Shown here: one piece after another, positions 1 to 5,225 of the stretch
How the letters are laid out: each line of letters begins with the position of its first letter
Numbering within the stretch: the stretch's first letter is position 1
NCBI GenBank assembly: GCA_905236895.1
Contig: CAJOQI010000120.1
Span: 1 to 5,225 of the forward strand
Direction of reading: 5' to 3'
DNA length: 5,225 bases
Source: an uncultured Peptostreptococcaceae bacterium
Lineage (GTDB): Bacteria > Bacillota > Clostridia > Peptostreptococcales > Anaerovoracaceae
The notes under the pieces: generated by a model
What the model was told of the DNA's origin: nothing
The model's database searches: none
What the model saw: the letters and a program-made list of their open reading frames with translations, nothing else
Made by a program: the position numbers and the translations under genes

Positions 1-802
1 AGTCCGGAACGCTGGCTGCTCCGCCCTTTGTTTCAATATTGATTGGACAGATGGCAGAGGGACCCAGTTTTTCATCTACCACAGGCTTGATGTTTTCAAG
101 TTCAACCATGACTCTTCCCGCATCCACCAAAGCGTTTATTCCCAGCTCCGGCGTTGCTGCATGGGTTGAAACTCCGTGAATTGTGATTTTGTAATTGTAG
201 CCGCCCTTTGCTCCGGGACAGATGCAGGGGTGGGGCATGTCGGCGAAACCTGCGGAAGGCTCTCCTATGATGGCAAAGTCAACGCCTTCCTTCATTCCGT
301 CGATATTCTCTTGAATTGCAGCCACAGTGCCCAGGCCGAAGGGGCCTTCCTCGTCTGAAACAAACTGATAAATCAGCTTTCCTATGAAGGGGCTGTTTTC
401 AACAGCCACATAGTTTCTGTTGAATTCATCCAGGGCAAGCAATATGGCCGTATCGCCGGACTTCATATCAAGGGCTCCGACACCGTACATATAGTCTCCC
501 TCAACAAAGCCTTCAAATGGAGGCTTTGTCCAGCCATTACAAAGATTCACCGTATCCAAATGTCCTCCCAAGAAGATGGTTGGTCCCGGCTTTCCACTGT
601 CCAGACAGCCAACCACATTCATTCCGTGAAAGTCGGTAATCTTTTCTTCGTGGTATTTCTGGATTCGTGAGGGAATCCCGTGAGATGACAGCCAATTATG
701 AACAAAGGCCATGATCTTTTCTTCGTGGAAATAGGGACTCTCGATACTTACGAGAGCTCCAAGTAGCTCGATTATTTTTTCTCTGCTTGCAAAAACCGAC
801 AT
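1..802 (-). CDS. M20-family metallopeptidase / ArgE-DapE-type deacylase (C-terminus outside window)
   Basis: This is the N-terminal 267 codons of a cytoplasmic zinc-dependent M20 hydrolase; it stays open to the window edge. The family cleaves amide bonds in N-acyl amino acids or small peptides. The metal-site motifs are in order: GGHLDTV (His81, Asp83), GALDMKSG (Asp112), the catalytic pair in SDEEGP (Glu151, Glu152) and IGEPS (Glu181). The inserted dimerisation domain begins near residue 190 and carries GVSTHAATPE with His214, then a GGAASVPD motif near the cut end. The last metal ligand, a C-terminal His, lies outside the window. The ATG at 802-800 follows a GAGG ribosome site about seven bases upstream and 26 bases after the stop of the RocB-like gene, so the two are probably one operon. 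No signal peptide is seen. Substrate is unknown: acetylornithine deacetylase, succinyl-diaminopimelate desuccinylase and dipeptidase are all possible. The family call is firm and the specific reaction is not. Confidence 0.9.
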   Translation of the reverse strand, partial: MSVFASREKIIELLGALVSIESPYFHEEKIMAFVHNWLSSHGIPSRIQKYHEEKITDFHGMNVVGCLDSGKPGPTIFLGGHLDTVNLCNGWTKPPFEGFVEGDYMYGVGALDMKSGDTAILLALDEFNRNYVAVENSPFIGKLIYQFVSDEEGPFGLGTVAAIQENIDGMKEGVDFAIIGEPSAGFADMPHPCICPGAKGGYNYKITIHGVSTHAATPELGINALVDAGRVMVELENIKPVVDEKLGPSAICPINIETKGGAASVPD

Positions 803-828
803 TATTTCCTCGCTAATTTCTGCTGGTA

Positions 829-2469
829 TTAATCATTGTTCCAGGCGAATTCCGTTACCGCCTGAATCATCTCCGGCATAACCTCCAGAAGGCTATGCTT
901 ATTTACTCTCTCCGTCCACTGGTGATATTCTCTTCCGATTGGTCCGTAGAGAATTGCGGGAACGGAAACCTCTTTTATGGCCTCAAAGTCAAGGCTATAG
1001 TATTTACCCCACATGGGATAATTGGCAGCCAGGGCCTCAAAGTCCATTTCTGGAAGCATGGAATAGCTGTTATCCGAAATTCCTGTGAAATAGTGCTCGT
1101 AATTAAGCTCCTGGCCGAATTTCTCGGTGGAAAGCTTATTGGCAAACTGGAAGACCTTTGTTCCGTAACCCTCTCTTCCCGGAATCATATCGCTATGGGT
1201 GGGAGGATAATAGGGTGGGGCTACGCCGATTAGAATTAGGGGTCTCTTGATGTCGGCCCAGGTAAGGAGCTGATCCATCAGCCAAACCGTTGCATCGGGG
1301 AAGGCCATGCCTTCCGAGATTTTTCTTCCCGCTTCTTCCTTTGCTTCGTCGTATTTTTTATCAAAGCTTTTTCCATCCCTTGCCTTTAATTCCGCGACCA
1401 ACTCGTTAACGGTATAAACTGTGGTGGGGTAGAAAATCTTCTCTTTCTTTTCAAATTTGTTCAGCTTCTTGAACTCCTGGTATTCCTCGTCGAGACGGGT
1501 AACCTCTTCTTCGAAAACTTCTATAGCGAGGTCCTTAAGCTGGGCAAGGATGGTATCCAGTGTTCTGTCAAAACTTAAGACGGACATATAGCCGAAACTT
1601 CTATAGGGAAGGGAAACATCGTAGAGCTCCTTGTTATCCCTCAGCTGGAACCAGCCGGGAGGCATGGATGATTCACCTTCGTAGGAGTCAACGAATTTAA
1701 GTGATCCGTTGGTTTTCTTATAGAGTCCCGTCATCATATTGAGGGCGGAAATGCCGTTATATATATGTCCCGTATGGGCCAGTTCTCCCTGGGTTACGAA
1801 TACGGGCATGGTTTTTCCAACTGAACCAAGGGAAAGAATCTGCGTATCTCCGTCTTCCGCTGCAGGTTCCGGATCCACCAAAAGCTTGAATTTAAGGCCA
1901 TAGCTATCCCTAAGCTCCAGGTATTTGGGCATTATTGCTCTCATGCCTGCGGAATAGCTTTCTTCGTCGGGAACGGCAGAGAAGAGGATGGAGCCTTCCA
2001 ATTCTCCTTTCATGGCAAGGCTTGCGTAATGCTCTACCAAAGCCATGGCTATGGATACGCCCCCCTTCATATCGGCGGTTCCGCGTCCCCAGACCCATTC
2101 GCCGGATTCCATGTCTGCTCTTTGTCTTTCGTTTAAGTCCATGGAGGCCAGCTTCTTTTCAAGTTCTTCACCTATGGTAAAGCAAAGATCCTCGGCATCT
2201 CCGTAAACCTGGGTATCAACAACATCTATATGACCGGAATAAATAACTGTATCGGGTTTCTTTCCCAAAACAAGGGCCCAAGGCACACCTCTGCCGAAGG
2301 GGTCGTGGGGAATCATATGCATTCCGAAGAGCTCCGGATGCTCCTTGAAATAGGGGATATTCTGTAAGAATTCGTAAACGTAGTTTTCAGAAGTGACTTC
2401 TTTTACAGTACAACTAATGCTGGGGCAGGCTACAAGACCTGTGAGAATTTCCATAATTCGATTATTCAT
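829..2469 (-). CDS. rocB: RocB-like M20 metallohydrolase (arginine-utilisation protein RocB family)
   Basis: This is a complete 546-residue protein, close to the roughly 565 residues of Bacillus RocB and clearly longer than typical 370-450-residue M20 enzymes. The metal and catalytic residues are all present: SGHIDVVD (His80, Asp82), WGRGTADMKGG (Asp133), VPDEES (Glu169, Glu170), VDPEP (around Asp199-Glu201) and a late GREYHQWTER (His516). The dimerisation-domain histidines lie in AHTGHIYNG (His232, His235). Residues about 318-395 form a Lys/Glu-rich, probably helical stretch containing VYTVNELVAEL, which I recall as part of the extra region that sets RocB apart. RocB sits in the Bacillus rocABC operon for arginine/ornithine breakdown, but its exact reaction is poorly defined; amide hydrolysis of an arginine-related compound is inferred. 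No signal peptide or membrane segment is seen, so it is likely cytoplasmic. The ATG follows a GAAGG site at good spacing, with an AAGGAG 15 bases away. The symbol reflects family membership, not proven function. Confidence 0.88.
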   Translation of the reverse strand: MNNRIMEILTGLVACPSISCTVKEVTSENYVYEFLQNIPYFKEHPELFGMHMIPHDPFGRGVPWALVLGKKPDTVIYSGHIDVVDTQVYGDAEDLCFTIGEELEKKLASMDLNERQRADMESGEWVWGRGTADMKGGVSIAMALVEHYASLAMKGELEGSILFSAVPDEESYSAGMRAIMPKYLELRDSYGLKFKLLVDPEPAAEDGDTQILSLGSVGKTMPVFVTQGELAHTGHIYNGISALNMMTGLYKKTNGSLKFVDSYEGESSMPPGWFQLRDNKELYDVSLPYRSFGYMSVLSFDRTLDTILAQLKDLAIEVFEEEVTRLDEEYQEFKKLNKFEKKEKIFYPTTVYTVNELVAELKARDGKSFDKKYDEAKEEAGRKISEGMAFPDATVWLMDQLLTWADIKRPLILIGVAPPYYPPTHSDMIPGREGYGTKVFQFANKLSTEKFGQELNYEHYFTGISDNSYSMLPEMDFEALAANYPMWGKYYSLDFEAIKEVSVPAILYGPIGREYHQWTERVNKHSLLEVMPEMIQAVTEFAWNND

Positions 2470-2490
2470 GGCAGAACCCTTCTTCTCCTT
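2470..2490 (-). promoter_or_regulatory. Double ribosome binding site before the RocB-like gene
   Basis: Two purine blocks precede the ATG at 2469-2467 on the minus strand. AAGGAG (2490-2485) is the better anti-SD match but lies 15 bases from the start. GAAGG, slightly downstream, is at about nine to ten bases and is the more likely working site. No in-frame start closer to the first block was seen. Confidence 0.5.
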
Positions 2491-2511
2491 TTCGCATATT
2501 TTATTAGCTTA

Positions 2512-2540
2512 ATTATACACCTTTGGTGAGGGAAAGCGAC
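2512..2540 (-). promoter_or_regulatory. Putative promoter of the two-gene M20 operon
   Basis: Read on the minus strand, a perfect TATAAT lies at 2517-2512. It would place transcription start near 2505 and give a leader of about 36 bases before the RocB-like ATG. The hexamer 17 bases upstream (GTCGCT, 2540-2535) is a poor match to TTGACA, so the promoter may rely on an activator or on the strong -10 alone. The -10 match and its position are seen directly; activity is inferred. Confidence 0.5.
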
Positions 2541-2583
2541 AGAGAAAGAAGAAAGTTTTGTTACTTTTTTGGTACTTGCCGAG

Positions 2584-2613
2584 GGGACAGGAGGGCGGAA
2601 TCTGTGGTATGAT
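2584..2613 (+). promoter_or_regulatory. Putative extended -10 promoter for the HAD phosphatase-addB pair
   Basis: The sequence TGGTATGAT (2605-2613) is a TATGAT -10 hexamer preceded by the TGn extension used by the housekeeping sigma factor. A partial -35, GGGACA at 2584-2589, lies 18 bases upstream and matches TTGACA at its last four positions. Transcription would begin near 2620, leaving a leader of about 33 bases before the ATG at 2653. This promoter diverges from that of the RocB-like gene, and the two -10 boxes are roughly 90 bases apart. Activity is inferred from motif match and position only. Confidence 0.5.
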
Positions 2614-2652
2614 GAGGTGTATTGATTTTTGGTAAAAAAATGGAAATTGAAA

Positions 2653-3309
2653 ATGAAGAAATATAAGGGCGTTCTTTTTGATTATGACGGAACCCTGGTG
2701 GATACCAATAGGCTAATTCTGGATAGCTGGCAGGCGGTATATAAGAGCCTTTGGGGTCATGAAGAGGATGAGGACAAGATTCTCGCCACCTTTGGTGAGC
2801 CCCTTGAATATACGGTGAAAAGGATATTTCCCGACCATGACCCGGAAGAAATCATGGGAATATATAGAGGCTATCAGTCTCAGGTATATAGGGAAAGAAT
2901 TGAACTTTTCCCCGGGATGGGTGAGTTGGCTAGAGAACTTAAGAGGAGAGGCTATCTTCTTGGGGTAGTAACCGCAAGGCTTAGAGAAGCCACCATAATC
3001 GGCCTGGAGAAGTTTGGCTTGGATGAGGTGATGGATGCGCTGGTGGTGTGCGAGGATACGGATAAGCATAAACCGGATCCGGAGCCGGCTCTCCTTTGTT
3101 TGGAAAAGCTGGGAATAAAACCGGAGGATGCGGTGATGGTGGGAGACAGCCTATTGGATTTAGGTTGTGCCAGAAATGCAGGCATGCCAATAGCTTTGGT
3201 CAGTTGGACCATCGCCCTTAAGGATAAAGTTTACTCTCTGGAGGGAGAGGAAAAACCGGACTGCATAATGGAGAAGGCGGAGGATTTGCTTTCCTTCATT
3301 GAGGAATAG
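2653..3309 (+). CDS. HAD-superfamily phosphatase, PpaX/Gph-like
   Basis: This 218-residue protein is a haloacid-dehalogenase-type phosphohydrolase, almost the length of Bacillus PpaX (216). All four HAD motifs are visible: I, LFDYDGTLVDT with nucleophile Asp10 and acid/base Asp12; II, VVTAR with Thr107; III, Lys140 in DKHKPDPEP; IV, VGDSLLDL with Asp165 and Asp169. A helical C1 cap lies between motifs I and II (about residues 18-85), as in the phosphoglycolate phosphatase / pyrophosphatase PpaX / beta-phosphoglucomutase group. Mg-dependent hydrolysis of a small phosphate ester or pyrophosphate is therefore expected in the cytoplasm; which substrate cannot be read from sequence. PpaX usually sits near hprK and lgt, which are not seen here, so I give no symbol. 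The ATG at 2653 is preferred because it begins right before motif I as in relatives and has a weak GGA site eight bases upstream. An in-frame TTG at 2629 would add eight residues. The stop is 23 bases before addB. Confidence 0.9.
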   Translation: MKKYKGVLFDYDGTLVDTNRLILDSWQAVYKSLWGHEEDEDKILATFGEPLEYTVKRIFPDHDPEEIMGIYRGYQSQVYRERIELFPGMGELARELKRRGYLLGVVTARLREATIIGLEKFGLDEVMDALVVCEDTDKHKPDPEPALLCLEKLGIKPEDAVMVGDSLLDLGCARNAGMPIALVSWTIALKDKVYSLEGEEKPDCIMEKAEDLLSFIEE

Positions 3310-3324
3310 AGTTTTTGGAACAAT

Positions 3325-3331
3325 AGAGAGG
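3325..3331 (+). promoter_or_regulatory. Ribosome binding site that bears on the addB start
   Basis: AGAGAGG ends only one base before the ATG at 3333, which is too close for normal initiation, but it is seven bases before the in-frame TTG at 3339. It therefore favours TTG on spacing and ATG on codon preference. The proteins would differ by two residues. Confidence 0.5.
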
Positions 3332-3332
3332 A

Positions 3333-5225
3333 ATGGATTTGCTGAAAATCTTTAGAGGCAGGGAAACCCTGGACAAAGAACAATTCATCTACGACAGAAT
3401 CTGCGAGGAGGGAGGCCTCCACACTGTTTTGGTGCCGGATCAGTATACCTTGGCAGCAGAGAAGCAGGGCCTTGATAGATTAAAAAGGGATGTGCTGCTG
3501 GATGTGGAAATCTCCAGCATTACAAGGCTTGGAAGCAAAATCTTCTCTGAGGTGGGAGACGGAGGCGTGAACTTCGTAAACAAATACGGAAGGCATATGC
3601 TTCTGGCAAAGCTCCTTTCGGAGAAGGAGGGAGAGCTTCAGGTCTTCGGTCCCGCATCCAAGAGGGAAAGCTTTGTCGCGGCGGTAAACGATTTTATTTC
3701 CGGAGCGAAGCAATTCGAAATGAAGCCGGAAGATTTGGAAGTGGAAGATTCGGGAGACATCTTAAGCAGAAAGATGAAGGATCTTCGCCTTATATACGAG
3801 GCCTACGAAGAGGCCATCAAGGGTAAATATACCGATACGGAAGATCTGCTGGATCTGTATATAGAAAGAATAGAAAGATCCCAATATGTTAAGGAAAGGA
3901 GCTTCTGGCTCTTTGGTTTTGATAGCTTTACCCCCAAGAATCGCCGTTTGGTCATGACCCTGGCCAAGGAAAGCAAGGGCCTTAATATTCTGCTTACCCA
4001 CGGAGATGAAGAGGCGGACAGAGAGCTTTTTGCTCTTGGAGAATTGGTTACGGAGAGCCTTATAGCCGAAGCCAAGGCCCAGGGACTTTCCTGGGAAGTT
4101 AGAGACCTGAAAGAGGGAGATAAGGACGTAAAGGTCTTCAGCCGCGCGCAGGGAATCAAGGATGTTGAAAAACAGCTGTTTAGACTGGGAGAAGATGAGA
4201 GAGAGGAAGGGGTGGAAGGCATAACCCTTCTTAAAGCTGCAAATCCATATAACGAGGCGGAGTCTGCGGCGGCCTTTGTCTTTTGGCTAATAAGAGAAAA
4301 GAAACTGAGATATAGGGATATTGTAGTAATCTGCAACGACCAGGGAGAGAGAAGTTCCATAATCGATAGAGTCTTTCAGGAGTACGGACTGGATGTTTTC
4401 AGCGACAAAACCAGATCCATTTTAAGTTCTCCCATTGCCATATATATTACGGGGCTCATTGAAACCCTGGCCAATGGATATAGGACGGGAGATGTATTCA
4501 GAGTTCTTAAAACAGGCCTTACGAATCTTGAGACAAAAGAAATCGAAGAGCTGGAGAATTACTGCCTAAGCTATAACATAAGGGGCAGCCTTTGGAAGAA
4601 ACCCTTTGAGAAGGGCACCTTTGAATATTCGGAAAAGCAGTTGGAGAGACTTAATCTAATCAGGGAAAAGGCACTGAAGCCCTTCCTGAAATTCGAGGAG
4701 ATATATAAGGGAAAGAAAACCACTGCAGAGTTTATATACAAGTATTACGAATTCCTTTCCAAGGAGTCGGGCCTTGGTAAGAGCATTCTTGCCTTGGCCA
4801 AGGAACAGCAGAAAGGGGGCTTTCCGGATTTGGCAGAGGAGACCCTCCAGATTTGGGATAGCATAATGGAGGCTTTCCAACAGATCCACGAGCTTGTGGG
4901 AGATGAAAAATTCAGCGGCAAGGAACTTCTACTTATGTTGGAATCGGGACTGTCCCAGATGGAGGTTGGAGTTCTCCCTCCCACCGCAGACGATATTCTT
5001 CTTGGAAATATGCAGAGAACCAGATGTGGAGATATCAAGGCTTTGTTGGTTATTGGAGCCAACGAGGGAATCCTTCCCTTGGCAGCGGGAAATGAAGTCC
5101 TATTCAGCAATGATGAAATCGATAGGCTCCGTGAAGAGGGAAGAGAGCTGGGAATCTCCGAGGATCTTCGCCATATGGAGGAAAATCTGGCGATTTACAG
5201 GAATCTTTCCAAGCCTTCGGACTAT
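3333..5225 (+). CDS. addB: ATP-dependent helicase/nuclease subunit B, AddB (N-terminal 631 codons; C-terminus outside window)
   Basis: AddB pairs with AddA in the complex that resects double-strand DNA breaks up to Chi and prepares RecA loading. The visible part is the helicase-like portion and covers somewhat over half of the usual 1,100-1,200 residues; the C-terminal iron-sulfur nuclease domain lies beyond the window. Landmarks are VLVPDQYTLAAEKQ (residues 32-45), WLFGFDSFTPKNRR (192-205), DIVVICND (329-336), VFSDKTRSILSSP (355-367) and, most telling, DDILLGNMQRTRC followed by KALLVIGANEGILPL (553-583). The N-terminal Walker A of classical AddB (GxSGSGKT) is replaced by GRETLDKEQ (residues 9-17), so ATP binding here is probably weak or lost, somewhat like the RexB branch of Lactobacillales. 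The gene follows the HAD gene by 23 bases with no terminator between, so co-transcription is likely; addA would be expected downstream. The start is ATG 3333 or, by ribosome-site spacing, TTG 3339. The frame stays open to the window end with no frameshift. Confidence 0.92.
   Translation, partial: MDLLKIFRGRETLDKEQFIYDRICEEGGLHTVLVPDQYTLAAEKQGLDRLKRDVLLDVEISSITRLGSKIFSEVGDGGVNFVNKYGRHMLLAKLLSEKEGELQVFGPASKRESFVAAVNDFISGAKQFEMKPEDLEVEDSGDILSRKMKDLRLIYEAYEEAIKGKYTDTEDLLDLYIERIERSQYVKERSFWLFGFDSFTPKNRRLVMTLAKESKGLNILLTHGDEEADRELFALGELVTESLIAEAKAQGLSWEVRDLKEGDKDVKVFSRAQGIKDVEKQLFRLGEDEREEGVEGITLLKAANPYNEAESAAAFVFWLIREKKLRYRDIVVICNDQGERSSIIDRVFQEYGLDVFSDKTRSILSSPIAIYITGLIETLANGYRTGDVFRVLKTGLTNLETKEIEELENYCLSYNIRGSLWKKPFEKGTFEYSEKQLERLNLIREKALKPFLKFEEIYKGKKTTAEFIYKYYEFLSKESGLGKSILALAKEQQKGGFPDLAEETLQIWDSIMEAFQQIHELVGDEKFSGKELLLMLESGLSQMEVGVLPPTADDILLGNMQRTRCGDIKALLVIGANEGILPLAAGNEVLFSNDEIDRLREEGRELGISEDLRHMEENLAIYRNLSKPSDY

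Larger units (their letters stand above)
2470..2652. other. Divergent intergenic region between the M20 operon and the HAD-addB pair
   Basis: This 183-base stretch carries the two opposed putative promoters. Between them, at about 2540-2605, is a purine-rich plus strand with a T-run, containing the partial direct repeat GTTACTT / GGTACTT near 2560-2577. I saw no clear inverted repeat, operator palindrome, riboswitch fold or small gene. An eight-codon reading frame at 2640-2666 is noted under rejected items. Confidence 0.6.

Noticed and set aside
176..358. 60-codon plus-strand frame near the left edge
   Set aside because: It is antisense to the M20 gene, over the SDEEGP and IGEPS motifs, so it is best read as a shadow.
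895..1233. 112-codon plus-strand frame antisense to the RocB-like gene
   Set aside because: The RocB-like frame carries all M20 motifs through this region; the antisense product has no family resemblance and no convincing ribosome site was noted.
2558..2580. Partial direct repeat GTTACTT / GGTACTT around a T-run as a possible operator
   Set aside because: The two copies are short and imperfect, have no dyad symmetry, and the T-run alone explains much of the resemblance.
2576..2581. TTGCCG as a -35 element for the HAD promoter
   Set aside because: It lies 26 bases from the TATGAT box, far beyond the usual 16-18-base spacing.
2640..2666. Eight-codon frame (MEIENEEI, then stop) overlapping the HAD start ATG
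   Set aside because: It could in principle be a coupling leader peptide, but it lacks a clear ribosome site and has no attenuator-like structure or diagnostic codon run; an A-rich leader can produce this by chance.
3310..3332. Possible terminator between the HAD gene and addB
   Set aside because: The 23-base gap contains a short T-run but no stem in front of it, so read-through into addB is more likely.
3803..4360. 185-codon open frame on the minus strand inside addB
   Set aside because: It lies wholly antisense to a strongly supported addB region. Its translation is Ser/Leu-rich and low in complexity, with no recognisable domain, as expected of a shadow frame opposite Glu/Lys/Arg-rich coding sequence.
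4745..5110. 121-codon open frame on the minus strand inside addB
   Set aside because: It overlaps the most conserved visible AddB block (residues 553-583) on the opposite strand and shows no domain of its own.

Overview
The window looks like ordinary chromosome from a low-to-mid GC Gram-positive bacterium, most likely of the class Clostridia. The main reason is an AddB-type (not RecBCD-type) helicase-nuclease subunit. Purine-rich Shine-Dalgarno sites, frequent AGA/AGG arginine and ATA isoleucine codons, and a RocB-family M20 hydrolase agree with this. Genus or family cannot be fixed from the sequence alone.

Layout. The window holds two divergent gene pairs around a short intergenic region (2470-2652). 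The left pair is on the minus strand: a RocB-like M20 metallohydrolase (829-2469), then after 26 bases a second, smaller M20 ArgE/DapE-type deacylase or peptidase that leaves the window at position 1. The right pair is on the plus strand: a HAD-superfamily phosphatase close to PpaX/Gph in size and motifs (2653-3309), then after 23 bases the first 631 codons of addB, which leaves the window at 5225. Both open-ended genes stay open to the window edge. Coding density is very high, and no gene-free stretch exceeds about 185 bases.

How the genes may work together. The two M20 enzymes are probably co-transcribed and may act in sequence on amide-linked amino-acid derivatives or small peptides. RocB is known from the Bacillus arginine/ornithine utilisation operon, but no other roc gene is visible here. 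The HAD phosphatase and addB are probably co-transcribed from a promoter with an extended -10 element. A link between phosphate-ester clean-up and double-strand-break repair is conceivable, but only proximity supports it.

No RNA gene, mobile element, CRISPR array, long repeat or convincing terminator was seen. I found no sign of an undescribed system. The points most worth a second look are the loss of the Walker A consensus at the AddB N-terminus, start-site ambiguity in addB and the HAD gene, and the pairing of two different M20 enzymes.
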